The notes: generated from the letters alone by a model not told the origin. 64,000 nucleotides of DNA from Marinilabilia salmonicolor (GCF_003003035.1 NZ_PVTS01000003.1:124001-188000), one strand, 5' to 3'. Counted from the first letter of the stretch, positions 47,821 to 57,480 are shown. Made by a program: numbers and translations.

Positions 47821-48711
47821 TTATACTTTATCTCTCTGCTTGCGTAACTGTGAAATAAACAAGCCCCCGATTACAATTGCAATACCGGCCAGTTTTTTAA
47901 GCGTAAGCGCCTCATCCAGTACCATCCAGGCAAAGATGGCAGTAAAAACCGGGATCATATTGGCAAACACATTGGCCCGGGTGACCCCGATTCGGGCAAT
48001 CCCGTAAGCAAAAAAGATAAAGGCAAAGGAAGAGGCAAAAATTGCCAGTAAAAGAAGTGACCCAAGTGCATCGGTTGTAGGCGGAGTAGAAACAAAATGC
48101 TCCCAATCATTGAGGTAGAAAAAAGGAAAGAAAAAACCGACACCAAACAGGTTTTGCCAGGCAGTAAGATTCACCGGCGAATAGCGGTTCCCCATCCGCT
48201 TAATTACAACAGAATAGGCCAGAGCAGCAAAAACGGCAAGTGCCATAAACAACAGCCCTTCGATGGGTGCTTTCAGCTCAAAACCATTTTCAAAAAGAAT
48301 CAGTCCCACCCCGGAAAAGGATATCACAATCCCAAGCAGATTGAGCCACGAGAAACGCTCATTCATAAACAGCACCCCGGGAATGGGAGCCAATAGAGGA
48401 ATGGTGCTTACAATGACAGATCCCATAGTGGAGCTGAGATAATTCAGTCCATTACTCTCTCCCATAAAATAAAGGAACGGCTGAAAAAAAGAGAGCGCCA
48501 TCAACCACTTAAGATCTTTCTTTCGCAAAGGCTCCAATCGCTTGGTCAATGCCAGATATCCAAAAATGAAAAGGGAGCTGAGAACTAACCTCAGCCAGAT
48601 TGTAGAAATGGGTGTCCAAACAGTAAAGGCTACCTTAGTCCATACAAACGAAAAGGCCCAAAAGAGCATGGTGGCAGTAAGGGCAGCAAATACTTTTATG
48701 CGGTGACTCAT
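47821..48711 (-). CDS. EamA/DMT-family transporter
   Basis: A protein of 296 residues with ten membrane helices in two EamA repeats (about 8-140 and 150-290), including MLFWAFSFVWTKVAF and the second repeat's FAYGIARIGVTRANVFANMIPVFTAIFAW. Drug/metabolite exporters of this kind carry amino acids or similar small molecules; the substrate is unknown. The Met at 48711 is preferred to 48741 as it begins just before the first helix. Confidence 0.88.
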   Translation of the reverse strand: MSHRIKVFAALTATMLFWAFSFVWTKVAFTVWTPISTIWLRLVLSSLFIFGYLALTKRLEPLRKKDLKWLMALSFFQPFLYFMGESNGLNYLSSTMGSVIVSTIPLLAPIPGVLFMNERFSWLNLLGIVISFSGVGLILFENGFELKAPIEGLLFMALAVFAALAYSVVIKRMGNRYSPVNLTAWQNLFGVGFFFPFFYLNDWEHFVSTPPTTDALGSLLLLAIFASSFAFIFFAYGIARIGVTRANVFANMIPVFTAIFAWMVLDEALTLKKLAGIAIVIGGLFISQLRKQRDKV

Positions 48712-48965
48712 GGAACGCTGTGAGTGGTTTCTATGCCACAAAAATACACTTCCGTGTGAAATGGGGATATGATAAATATTAGAAAAGTTGTGAAGTTGGG
48801 AGGCAGAAGGCAGAAGTTAAATCCATAACCATATAAGATATATTAGAGCATTTAAATTGATTCCACAAGTTGCCCAACCTCATACATTAAGATTAGAACA
48901 TCATGTTCACTCCGGCATGAAACATCCAACCATCAAACCTCATCTCGCTGTCATTTCCAGGAATA

Positions 48966-49274
48966 TCATTTTTCCTTGGAAGAAAAATATATTTTCAATT
49001 TCAAAAGGTTATTCCTATAAACTAAATAATAGAGGATTGCACTAAAAATTAAAACCACAAAAAACAGGATATAATCATAGTTGGTTTTTTCCTTTATTAA
49101 GAAAAGAATGGTAAAACCAATTACCACTGGCAAATAGTAGCTAAGCATTTTATGCCTAAGTCTTCTTTTTAACGCTGGAAAGTCTTGATCATTGAGATCT
49201 TCTTTGTCAATAAAGAATCCTGTAATCAATGATTCACCCCCTCTTTCTGATGATTTCTTTTGAGTCTTTTGCAT
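48966..49274 (-). CDS. small two-helix membrane protein
   Basis: A protein of 102 residues: a charged N terminus (about 1-42), two helices (about 48-62 and 67-85, DYILFFVVLIFSAILYYLVY) and a basic tail. I do not recognise a family. It sits beside the small lipoprotein gene on the same strand; base composition is more AT-rich than that of the housekeeping genes. Confidence 0.55.
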   Translation of the reverse strand: MQKTQKKSSERGGESLITGFFIDKEDLNDQDFPALKRRLRHKMLSYYLPVVIGFTILFLIKEKTNYDYILFFVVLIFSAILYYLVYRNNLLKLKIYFSSKEK

Positions 49275-49352
49275 ACTATGGAAATTAAAGAAAGTAGTTT
49301 ACACCAATTCTGATCTTGCTTTGAGTTTAAGCTTTGTCAAATGCAGTAGATT

Positions 49353-49763
49353 TTATCTTTTCGCCCATTTCTCTTTCACTAACACAGTTCTATAACTCCC
49401 ATTTTCCATTGGGATTTTTAATTCTCCCTCAAAAGTTAGTGTATCATTTTTTATCTCATACTCATAAATAACAGATGTTGAGCGATTCAATATTTCTTTA
49501 AAATGATTGCCATCAACAGTCTCAAATTTACCCTTAAATTCTATATTCTCATTGCCATTTTCACAATGAGAAATATAAAACGTTCCATTTGAATTAAAAA
49601 CTTTAGTTCTATGTTCTTCATCAATAAAATTTGGCTTTCCATTGGAAAAGCCTTCAATAAACGACCACTCTCCAACCAATGGACTCTCTGTTTCCGCGTT
49701 GTAATTACAAGAAACTAATAAAAAGAAGATAAATACCGGGAAAATGGGTTTTAAATTTTTCAT
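49353..49763 (-). CDS. lipocalin-like small lipoprotein
   Basis: A protein of 136 residues with lipobox FFLLVSC (Cys19). LVGEWSFIEGF, FNSNGTFYIS and the later YEYEIKNDTLTFEGEL are the repeated strand pattern of lipocalin-like domains in Bacteroidota. Ligand unknown. It is AT-rich and lies next to the RAYT region, so it may belong to accessory DNA. Confidence 0.7.
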   Translation of the reverse strand: MKNLKPIFPVFIFFLLVSCNYNAETESPLVGEWSFIEGFSNGKPNFIDEEHRTKVFNSNGTFYISHCENGNENIEFKGKFETVDGNHFKEILNRSTSVIYEYEIKNDTLTFEGELKIPMENGSYRTVLVKEKWAKR

Positions 49764-49898
49764 TTCAGGTCTCGGTTTTTAATGGTTAACAGGGTTTTTT
49801 AGAGTTTTTCTCTAAAAAATGATTTGAAAGATCAATTAAACAGACCTTACAAACTTTATTGAGGGTATCAGTTGAAGTGAAGCCCTCAATTATTTTTA

Positions 49899-50265
49899 AA
49901 CATACGACACCTTCGGCGTCGATTTTATCAAACACCATCATTTCTATAAATATTGGAGCCCTTCAGGCTCCCGGTCCATTATCATCGTGGGGAATTATAC
50001 CCGGAACATTATATCTTTCAAAAATCAATATCCACAACCAACGACCACGAATGCAACCGCACAGTTATAACAAAAAAGTGACAATTAGCCCCTAAGGCGG
50101 TCAATTGTTCATAGCAATTGGCATTAAAAAGAGAACCAACGACCACGAAGTTGGTCGAATATTTATAGAAAAAGATGAACGTTGCTCCATGACCCCGAAG
50201 GTGGTCATATGTTTATAGCAAGTGGCAATAAGAATAGAAACCGACCCCGAAGGCGGTCGTATATC
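49899..50265. repeat. 367-bp direct repeat, left copy (REP hairpin cluster)
   Basis: Matches 50802-51168 without gaps, with about five substitutions. It contains a series of small hairpins: CGACACC-TTC-GGCGTCG, GGAGCC-CTTCA-GGCTCC, CGACCA-CGAAGT-TGGTCG, ATGACC-CCGAAGGT-GGTCAT and CGACC-CCGAAGGC-GGTCG, several followed by ATATTTATAG or ATATGTTTATAG. The last 2 bp overlap the stop codon of the transposase. Confidence 0.93.
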
Positions 50266-50722
50266 AAAGCCATTTGAACAAATAATCTTCTTTAAAATCA
50301 ACACCAAACTTCTCAAGAAATTCTAGATATTCCTCACGAAAGGTTCTCTTTCGATGGTGTTCTTTCTGATTTTGGATATATCCAATCACTTTATCAAGAG
50401 CAGAATGACTATAAGAAAAGGCCCCATATCCTTGCTGCCATTCAAAATGGAAAGGACAAAACTTCTTCTCTAAAATGAAGTTATTTGTTGACTTCTTAAC
50501 CTCCTGAACAAGATTTGAAAGACAACATGATGGACGCATTCCAATGAGAAAATGAATATGATCAGATGTACCGTTAATGGCAAGCATTTTCTGTTGCTTC
50601 TCCCTGACAATACCAGTAATGTATTTGTAGAGTTCTTCTTCCCAGGTAGTTTTTATAAGACCATCACGATTTTTTACAGCAAAAATAATCTGAATATAAA
50701 TTTGAGAAAATGTTCCGGGCAT
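50264..50722 (-). CDS. Y1 (HUH) transposase, RAYT-like
   Basis: A protein of 152 residues of the IS200/IS605 TnpA superfamily. The HUH metal motif is in DHIHFLIG and the likely nucleophile Tyr in VIGYIQNQKEHH. Such enzymes cut and join single-stranded DNA at hairpins. The lack of an accessory TnpB and the flanking arrays of REP-type hairpins place it with REP-associated tyrosine transposases rather than a classical insertion sequence. The N-terminal MPGTFSQIYIQIIFAVKNR is intact, so it is probably functional. Confidence 0.9.
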   Translation of the reverse strand: MPGTFSQIYIQIIFAVKNRDGLIKTTWEEELYKYITGIVREKQQKMLAINGTSDHIHFLIGMRPSCCLSNLVQEVKKSTNNFILEKKFCPFHFEWQQGYGAFSYSHSALDKVIGYIQNQKEHHRKRTFREEYLEFLEKFGVDFKEDYLFKWL

Positions 50723-50801
50723 AATTGTTGGATTAGAGTTCGTAATATAAAAATAAAGGTAGCAATTATATCGTTAATTTTGGGAATCCATGTTTGTATT
50801 C

Positions 50802-51168
50802 AACATACGACACCTTCGGCGTCGATTTTATCAAACACCATCATTTCTATAAATATTGGAGCCCTTCAGGCTCCCGGTCCATTATCATCGTGGGGAATTA
50901 TACCCGGAACATAATATCTTTCAAAAATCAATATCCACAACCAACGACCACGAATGCAACCGCACAGTTATAACAAAAAAGTGACAGTTGCCCCCAAAGG
51001 CGGTCAATTGTTCATAGCAATTGGCATTAAAAAGAGAACCAACGACCACGAAGTTGGTCGAATATTTATAGAAAAAGATGAACGTTGCTCCATGACCCCG
51101 AAGGTGGTCATATGTTTATAGCAAGTGGCAATAAGAATAGAAACCGACCCCGAAGGCGGTCGTATATC
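50802..51168. repeat. 367-bp direct repeat, right copy (REP hairpin cluster)
   Basis: Same orientation and hairpin order as the left copy, at a constant offset of 903 bp. It begins 80 bp upstream of the transposase start, so the gene and its short promoter region are all that separates the two copies. Confidence 0.93.
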
Positions 51169-51227
51169 CAAGTACTCTCAAATTATCCCTTCACTCACTT
51201 TGCATCTCCCCGTTTATAATTCAAAAA

Positions 51228-51250
51228 CCCCCGCCAGAATCCGGCAGGGG
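51228..51250 (-). terminator. terminator after mutB
   Basis: CCCC-C-GCC pairs with GGC-A-GGGG; on the minus strand the stem is followed by TTTTTGAATT. It lies 27 bp past the mutB stop. Confidence 0.75.
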
Positions 51251-51276
51251 CATAAAAATATCACAAATGAAATCCT

Positions 51277-53430
51277 TTACTCTGCGCTACTTTGCAGCAA
51301 AAGATTCATAATGTCGATGGCAGCACGTGATACAGATGATCCGGGGCCAAAGATACCCACAACACCACAATCATAGAGGTATTGGTAGTCCTGGTGAGGA
51401 ATTACACCACCGGCAATCACCATGATGTCTTCACGACCCAGCTTCTTCAGCTCGTCAATGACCTGAGGAACCAATGTTTTGTGGCCGGCAGCCAATGAAG
51501 AAACACCCAACACGTGAACGTCGTTCTCAACGGCCTGACGGGCAGCTTCAGCGGGAGTCTGGAACAATGGTCCCATGTCCACGTCGAAACCGATGTCGGC
51601 ATATCCGGTAGCCACTACTTTGGCACCACGGTCGTGACCGTCCTGACCCATTTTGGCAATCATGATACGGGGCTGACGACCTTCCTTTTCTGCAAACTCA
51701 GCAGCCAGAGCACGAGCTTTTTCAAACTCGCTGTCGTTTCCGGCCTCTGATGAGTAAACTCCGTTAATTGATCTAATCACAGCTTTATATCTTCCAACTA
51801 CTTTTTCACAAGCATAAGAAATTTCACCCAAAGAAGCACGCTTTTGTGCGGCATCCACAGCCAACTCAAGCAGGTTCCCCTCACCGGTTTCAACAGCTTT
51901 AGTAATGGCAGCCAGGGCAGCTTTTACTTCCTCTTCGTTACGGTCAGCACGCAATTTAGCAAGACGCTCAAGCTGAGACTTACGTACAGCAGTGTTGTCA
52001 ATTTCTAAAATGTCGATTGGGTCTTCTTTCTCCAGTCGGTAACGATTGTTCCCGACAATTACCTGTTTGGCACTATCGATCTTGGCCTGAGTACGGGCAG
52101 CAGCCTCTTCGATACGCATTTTGGGCAATCCGGTTTCGATGGCTTTGGTCATACCACCCATCTCCTCGATCTCTTCGATGTGTGCCCAGGCTTTTTCAGC
52201 CAACTCTTTAGTCAGAGCTTCCACATAGTAAGAACCGGCCCATGGATCAACCGCCTTGGTAATCTTGGTCTCTTCCTGAATGTAGATCTGAGTATTCCGG
52301 GCAATACGTGCTGAGAAATCGGTAGGCAGTGCAATCGCCTCATCCAACGCATTGGTGTGCAACGACTGGGTATGTCCCAACGCAGCAGCCATCGCTTCCA
52401 CGCAAGTACGACCTACGTTATTGAATGGATCCTGCTCCTGCAGTGACCACCCGGAAGTCTGTGAGTGCGTGCGCAACGCCAAAGACTTAGGATTCTTAGG
52501 ATTGAAGCGCTTCACGATCTTGGCCCAAAGCATACGTGCAGCACGCATTTTAGCAATCTCCATGAAGTGGTTCATTCCGATGGCCCAGAAAAACGACAAC
52601 CGAGGCGCAAAAGCATCGATGTCCAGTCCTGCATCCACACCGGTTTTCAGATACTCCAAACCATCGGCAAGGGTATAACCCAATTCCAGATCAGCAGTAG
52701 CACCAGCTTCCTGCATGTGGTATCCTGAAATAGAGATACTGTTAAATTTAGGCATCTTCTGAGAAGTATATTCAAAGATGTCAGCAATAATACGCATGGA
52801 GAATTCCGGTGGGTAGATATAAGTATTACGCACCATGAACTCTTTCAAAATGTCGTTCTGAATGGTACCGCTCAACTCCTCAAGCTTGGCACCCTGCTCC
52901 AGACCTGCTACGATGTAGAAAGCCATTACCGGCAATACGGCACCGTTCATAGTCATAGAGACCGACATCTTGTTCAACGGGATCCCGTCGAAAAGCACTT
53001 TCATATCGAGGATAGAGTCGATGGCCACACCGGCCTTACCAACGTCACCAACCACACGCTCGTGGTCAGAGTCATATCCGCGGTGGGTCGCCAGGTCAAA
53101 CGCTACGGAAAGACCTTTCTGACCGGCTGCCAGGTTGCGACGGTAAAAAGCGTTGGACTCTTCGGCCGTTGAGAAACCTGCATACTGACGGATGGTCCAG
53201 GGACGCATGGCATACATTGCCGAGTAAGGTCCACGAAGGTAAGGCACCAAGCCTGCGGCATAGTTCAGGTGCTCCATGCCTTCCAGGTCTTCTTTGTTGT
53301 AAACGGGTTTCACCGGAATCTGCTCAGGTGTGACCCAGTCTTTTTTAATGCCGTTCTTTTTCTCCCAGGTTTTGGGATCAATCGGGCATTTATCTCCTTT
53401 GAATTCTATTTTTGAAAAATCTGGTCTCAT
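51277..53430 (-). CDS. mutB: methylmalonyl-CoA mutase large (catalytic) subunit
   Basis: A protein of 717 residues: the TIM-barrel substrate domain (about 60-550, [19 protein letters not shown]) and the C-terminal B12-binding domain with the cobalt-ligand motif DGHDRGAKV. It interconverts succinyl-CoA and methylmalonyl-CoA, the route to propionate in this phylum. It lies downstream of mutA on the same strand, but the two are 475 bp apart because of an inserted GxxExxY gene, whereas they are usually adjacent. Confidence 0.98.
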   Translation of the reverse strand: MRPDFSKIEFKGDKCPIDPKTWEKKNGIKKDWVTPEQIPVKPVYNKEDLEGMEHLNYAAGLVPYLRGPYSAMYAMRPWTIRQYAGFSTAEESNAFYRRNLAAGQKGLSVAFDLATHRGYDSDHERVVGDVGKAGVAIDSILDMKVLFDGIPLNKMSVSMTMNGAVLPVMAFYIVAGLEQGAKLEELSGTIQNDILKEFMVRNTYIYPPEFSMRIIADIFEYTSQKMPKFNSISISGYHMQEAGATADLELGYTLADGLEYLKTGVDAGLDIDAFAPRLSFFWAIGMNHFMEIAKMRAARMLWAKIVKRFNPKNPKSLALRTHSQTSGWSLQEQDPFNNVGRTCVEAMAAALGHTQSLHTNALDEAIALPTDFSARIARNTQIYIQEETKITKAVDPWAGSYYVEALTKELAEKAWAHIEEIEEMGGMTKAIETGLPKMRIEEAAARTQAKIDSAKQVIVGNNRYRLEKEDPIDILEIDNTAVRKSQLERLAKLRADRNEEEVKAALAAITKAVETGEGNLLELAVDAAQKRASLGEISYACEKVVGRYKAVIRSINGVYSSEAGNDSEFEKARALAAEFAEKEGRQPRIMIAKMGQDGHDRGAKVVATGYADIGFDVDMGPLFQTPAEAARQAVENDVHVLGVSSLAAGHKTLVPQVIDELKKLGREDIMVIAGGVIPHQDYQYLYDCGVVGIFGPGSSVSRAAIDIMNLLLQSSAE

Positions 53431-53442
53431 GATTATTATATT

Positions 53443-53859
53443 TTAACGCAGAGGCGCTAAGGCGCTGAGATTATTAAAGGTTATTGACTTTTCGGTAAAT
53501 GGCCTTGTGCAAAACAGGAACAATAAGTTGATCAGTAGCCCAAGCTTTTTATTGGCCAGTTTAAGGTAGGTTACCAACTGGACCTCATGAACGGGATGTA
53601 CTTCTTCAACAGCTTTTAACTCAACAATCACCTCTTTCTCAATTAATAAATCCAGAATAAAATCCTTCTCTAAAGACTCGTTTTTATAGATCAATGGCAA
53701 ATGTACCTGCTCTTCTACGAGCAATCCTTTGCTTCTCAGCTCATGAGCAAGGCAGGCACCATAAACAGATTCAAGTAATCCGGGTCCAAGCTCCTTGTGA
53801 ACTTCGATAGCCCCTCCTATTATCTGTGAGGAAATATTATTTAATGCCTCTTTTGTCAT
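53443..53859 (-). CDS. GxxExxY protein (PD-(D/E)XK nuclease family), 3' frameshift
   Basis: A protein of 138 residues. GAIEVHKELGPGLLESVYGACL is the naming motif; DFILDLLIEKEVIVELKAVEEV shows the D...ExK pattern of the PDDEXK_3 nuclease-like family. Function unknown. Up to LGLLIN the family pattern holds; near 53525 a single-base loss moves the normal C terminus (VPVLHKAIYRKVNNL, stop at 53474-53476) out of frame, and translation instead runs into the flanking repeat. The gene may be newly damaged, or the sequence may have an error. Confidence 0.85.
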   Translation of the reverse strand: MTKEALNNISSQIIGGAIEVHKELGPGLLESVYGACLAHELRSKGLLVEEQVHLPLIYKNESLEKDFILDLLIEKEVIVELKAVEEVHPVHEVQLVTYLKLANKKLGLLINLLFLFCTRPFTEKSITFNNLSALAPLR

Positions 53860-53900
53860 TTCTAAATAAAAAACTTTGCGTCACCGCGTCTTTGCGTTTA
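53445..53900. mobile_element. GxxExxY cassette bounded by imperfect inverted repeats
   Basis: Left arm AACGCAGAGGCGCTAAGGCGC (from 53445, first 20 bases shown as AACGCAGAGGCGCTAAGGCG) and right arm, read inward from 53898, AACGCAAAGACGCGGTGACG; 15 of 21 positions agree. The arms lie 15 bp before the mutB start codon and 4 bp after the mutA stop codon, so the unit fills the mutA-mutB junction exactly. Confidence 0.55.
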
Positions 53901-53904
53901 AAAT

Positions 53905-55767
53905 TTACTGAATATTCAACATTTTGTTAAATCCTTGCAGCGTTTCCAGCAAGTTGGTACGCACATTGATAAAATATTCAATGCCCTGTGCTTTCAGGTC
54001 GTCCGAACAAGCAGGAGCTCCGGCTACCACAAAAATGGCATCGCCATTGAGTGCTTTAAAGGCAGCAGGTGCAGCTTCGGCATATTCTTCATCAGAAGAA
54101 CAAAGCACGACCACATCGGCTCCTGCTTTCTTAGCAGCTTCAACGCCAGCTTCCACAGTATCGAAACCAAGGTTATCAATGATTTCATATCCGGCACATC
54201 CGAAGAAGTTTCCGGAGAACTGCGAACGCGCCAGACGCATGGCAAGGTTTCCGTAGGTCAACATAAAGACCTTAGGACGTTTGGCCGTTTTTTCGGTAGC
54301 CAGTCGCAATGCTTCAAATTCTTCAGCCCCACGATAAAGTTGAATAGGTTCAACAGTGTTACCCTCTTCAGAATCGGTGAAAGCCTTGTCTTCACTAATT
54401 TCTTTGGCAACCGTCTCCAGATTGTTTGGATATTGATTGGTACCCAGCAGGGTATCTTTTCTGCGGGCCAGATCTTTCTTACGTGTTTCAGAAGCCTCTT
54501 TTACCTGGGTCTGAATAAACCCGGCTTTCAGAGCAGCTGTATATCCACCTTTTTCTTCCACTTCCACAAAAAGTTTCCATGCTTCGTTGGCAATGCTGTC
54601 GGTCAGATTTTCGATGTAGTAACTTCCGGCCGACGGATCCACAATCATGCTGAAGTAAGATTCTTCTTTCAGTAACAGTTGCTGGTTACGGGCAATCCGC
54701 TCACTGAAGACATTGGGCTGACGGAACACCTGATCGAAAGGAGCCACAGTCAGAGAATCGGTACCGCCAATGGTGGCACTCATCGCCTCAGTCTGCGTAC
54801 GCAGCATATTTACATAAGGATCATAAATGGTCTTGTTCCACTCTGAAGTTTCGCAATGCGTATGCATTTTCTTCACTTCAAGTCCGGTAGGTTTGTACGC
54901 ATCCACAATTTTGGCCCACAACATACGTCCGGCACGCAGCTTGGCAATTTCCATGAAGTAATTACCCCCGATGCCAAAGTTGAAACGAATGTTTTTTGCA
55001 GCGGTGTTAATGTCCTGATTGCGCTCGGTAATCTGAGCCAGATACTCATTCCCCATGGCCAGTCCGAAAGCCAGTTCCTGAACGATGGTCGCTCCGGCAT
55101 TATTGAAATGTTTGGCGTTTACACTGATGGTCTGGAACTGAGGCAAAGCCTTTCCTTCAGCGGCCAGTTCAGCAGCATCGTCAAGAAGTTCTTCCACAGG
55201 CACACACGACTTTCCGCTTACAGTAAGACTTCCCAGCGGATCAAAGTTCAAAGAACCTTTGATCTCTTCGAGCTTACAATTACGTGCAGCAAACTCTTCC
55301 ACCACCAGTTGGTAGAGCTTCTTATTGCCATGCAGTGTTGAGAAGTTCAGTTCCACTGCCTCGGGAACAATATTTTTCAGAAGAGCAGAGATATTCTCTT
55401 TGGTGATAAGTTCTTCTTTCTCGATGAAGAATCCCAGAGAATCAATCCCTTTGTTAAGGATATCCAACGCTTTTTCGTTGGCTTCCTTCACATCTTTCAC
55501 CACAATATCCTGACGAACCATCCACTTATTATGAGCTTTGGTTCCGCGAACGAAAGGATATTCGCCCGGAAGCGTGTCAAGATACTCAAGGTTTTTAAGG
55601 TCTTCCTCCCTGTAAAAGGGACGAACATTAAAACCTTCATTGGTTCTCCAAACGAGCTTTTTGTCAAAATCAGCTCCTTTGAGATCCGCTGTTATTTTGT
55701 CCATCCACTCCTGTGTTGACACAGGGGCGAATTCGCTAAACAACGGTTGATTTGATTTATCTGCCAT
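53905..55767 (-). CDS. mutA: methylmalonyl-CoA mutase small subunit
   Basis: A protein of 620 residues, homologous to MutB over its whole length but lacking the cobalamin-ligand DxHxxG motif in the C-terminal domain, as expected for the non-catalytic partner. Visible blocks include ETSEWNKTIYDPYVNMLRTQ and SMIVDPSAGSYYIE. It forms the heterodimer with MutB. It is the first gene of the pair. Confidence 0.97.
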   Translation of the reverse strand: MADKSNQPLFSEFAPVSTQEWMDKITADLKGADFDKKLVWRTNEGFNVRPFYREEDLKNLEYLDTLPGEYPFVRGTKAHNKWMVRQDIVVKDVKEANEKALDILNKGIDSLGFFIEKEELITKENISALLKNIVPEAVELNFSTLHGNKKLYQLVVEEFAARNCKLEEIKGSLNFDPLGSLTVSGKSCVPVEELLDDAAELAAEGKALPQFQTISVNAKHFNNAGATIVQELAFGLAMGNEYLAQITERNQDINTAAKNIRFNFGIGGNYFMEIAKLRAGRMLWAKIVDAYKPTGLEVKKMHTHCETSEWNKTIYDPYVNMLRTQTEAMSATIGGTDSLTVAPFDQVFRQPNVFSERIARNQQLLLKEESYFSMIVDPSAGSYYIENLTDSIANEAWKLFVEVEEKGGYTAALKAGFIQTQVKEASETRKKDLARRKDTLLGTNQYPNNLETVAKEISEDKAFTDSEEGNTVEPIQLYRGAEEFEALRLATEKTAKRPKVFMLTYGNLAMRLARSQFSGNFFGCAGYEIIDNLGFDTVEAGVEAAKKAGADVVVLCSSDEEYAEAAPAAFKALNGDAIFVVAGAPACSDDLKAQGIEYFINVRTNLLETLQGFNKMLNIQ

Positions 55768-55962
55768 AATGTAACTGTTTATTTGTGCGAATTAACAGGG
55801 CGCAAAATTAACGAAATTATTCCGGAATGGGAACAAAGCCGTTCTTATTATGGCATGTTATTGAGCATATAAAGCTCTTAGTCAGGGCGAGGGGAAGTTG
55901 CCAAAGGCAAGTTATAAAATAATTGACTTAACCTTCGGGGTAATTCCTTTACACCTTATGTA

Positions 55963-56034
55963 ACCAGAGCCTGAAGGGCTCTTATATTTATAATTATTCG
56001 CAATTACAAAATCCCGATGCTGAGGGTGTCGTAT
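55963..56034. repeat. diverged inverted copy of the RAYT-type REP unit
   Basis: Reads ACCAGAGCCTGAAGGGCTCT then TATATTTATA and, further on, AAAATCCCG...GGTGTCGTAT, corresponding in order to the reverse complement of 49899-49980. It sits in the 424-bp gap between mutA and the LuxR gene (55768-56191), which also contains looser hairpins such as TTGCC-AAA-GGCAA. Confidence 0.7.
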
Positions 56035-56191
56035 TCTTTCGTGACTGTTGGAAATGGCAGTTTGAGTGGACAAGACGAGCACAAAGGCAATTGTAACAAA
56101 ACAACAAGCGTTCCCTTATCAATGAATAAGACTTAATGAAATCCGGAAAATAATCCGGAAGAATTCGAACAATCCACTGAACAATCACCAA

Positions 56192-56950
56192 TCAAACCAT
56201 TCGATTGGAGATGGCATAATAGACCGCTTCGGAGGTATTACTTACACCCAGCTTTCGGAAAATATTGCGCTTATGCTGCTTCACAGTTGACTCTGAGATG
56301 TTAAGGCTTTTACTAATAAACTGGTTGCCATCACCTTTGACACACAATGAAAGCACTTCTTTTTCACGAACGGAGAGTTGGTTCTGTTCACGCCTGTCAA
56401 ATCGACGGGTGAGTTCATTGAACTGATACTGGAAAGGTTCCAGCAAATTTTGGATAACCGCATTCCCGGGACCCTCAGCATACGACGGAGTCACAAAACA
56501 AAGGGTCGAGATGAGCCGGTTGTCATGGGATAGCTGCAATGGCACCAGTCGCTGAGAAATCAATATCAGGCTTCCATCTTCCTGACGAATACGGAAATCA
56601 ACAGACAAATAACAGTGCTCACGATAATCTTCGGGATGTTTGGTATTAAAAAACCGAAATCCGTTTTCATTAACATCCATTACCACCGGCATATCCTCAG
56701 GAGCAATAATCTTTTCATAAAAAGAAAATCCCATTTCTTTAACCTCCTGCGCACTATATCCACATAAAAACAATGGATGCTCAGACACATAAAGAAATTC
56801 TCCTTTGCTGAAATCTGCCACATAAATACTCTGATTCATCAATCTGGAGAAAATATCCAATATCTTCCATGCATCCGGTTTTTCCAGTGGCTCATCTCCG
56901 GCAGAGGAAGCACTCCCCACAGAATCAATAAGATGTTTTACAAAAGACAT
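56192..56950 (-). CDS. PAS domain LuxR-type transcription regulator
   Basis: A protein of 252 residues: a PAS-like sensor domain (about 35-150, GEFLYVSEHPLFLCGYSAQEV) and a C-terminal LuxR/NarL helix-turn-helix (about 190-250, LSVREKEVLSLCVKGDGNQF and SESTVKQHKRNIFRKLGV). There is no receiver domain, so the signal is probably read by the PAS domain directly. Target genes are unknown. It stands alone upstream of the gene-free stretch. Confidence 0.9.
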   Translation of the reverse strand: MSFVKHLIDSVGSASSAGDEPLEKPDAWKILDIFSRLMNQSIYVADFSKGEFLYVSEHPLFLCGYSAQEVKEMGFSFYEKIIAPEDMPVVMDVNENGFRFFNTKHPEDYREHCYLSVDFRIRQEDGSLILISQRLVPLQLSHDNRLISTLCFVTPSYAEGPGNAVIQNLLEPFQYQFNELTRRFDRREQNQLSVREKEVLSLCVKGDGNQFISKSLNISESTVKQHKRNIFRKLGVSNTSEAVYYAISNRMV

Positions 56951-57065
56951 AACAAAATGGAGATTTTAACGCTTGTATTGCTGTAACCCGGTAAACAAAG
57001 CTATCAATTATTTTAGAAAATTCAGCGTTTAAAAAAGAAAGTATCAGAGAACAAATGCGTTGTAT

Positions 57066-57188
57066 CTAGTGATTTTTAAACAGCCTCGCAAACGCAGCCT
57101 CAGCTTCGGCCTTTACAATGTTTACAATCGCCGGAATACTTACCTCATCTTTTACAACAGTGACGCTGCCCGCTACAAAAACATGACT
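57066..57188 (-). pseudogene. short coding remnant
   Basis: The minus strand reads about 40 sense codons, including HVFVAGSVTVVKDEV and SIPAIVNIVKAEAEAAFARL, to a stop at 57066, with a stop just upstream and no start codon. The composition is protein-like, unlike the surroundings, so it may be the tail of a lost gene. Family not recognised. Confidence 0.3.
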
Positions 57189-57429
57189 CTATTCCCTGTA
57201 ATACCTTTCGTGATGTTGAAACGATCTTTTTAAAGAAGAGCAAACAGCAGTTTTGCATTTGCAGAAGAGAATAAATAAGAAATCAGCCAAAAAAATGAGT
57301 GCGAAAATACTACCACACTATATCTGAAAGAAACAACAAACTTCCTATTTAAAAATCATTGGTGTCCGGTTAAAAAAATAAAAGTGCTTCACTACGTTCG
57401 CAATGAACGGCACTTTACAGGCTATTGAG

Positions 57430-57480
57430 GGTTGGTAGGGGTAGATTTTCGGCAAAGCCGAAAATCTACCCCTACCAACC
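57430..57480. repeat. perfect 24-bp hairpin
   Basis: Arms at 57430-57453 and 57457-57480 are exactly complementary around an AAA loop. The arm carries GGTTGGTAGGGGTAGATTTT. No T-run follows, so it is not an ordinary terminator. Confidence 0.9.

Noticed and set aside
49899-51168. CRISPR-like array
   Set aside because: The repeated hairpins vary in spacing and sequence and there are only two long copies; no cas genes.
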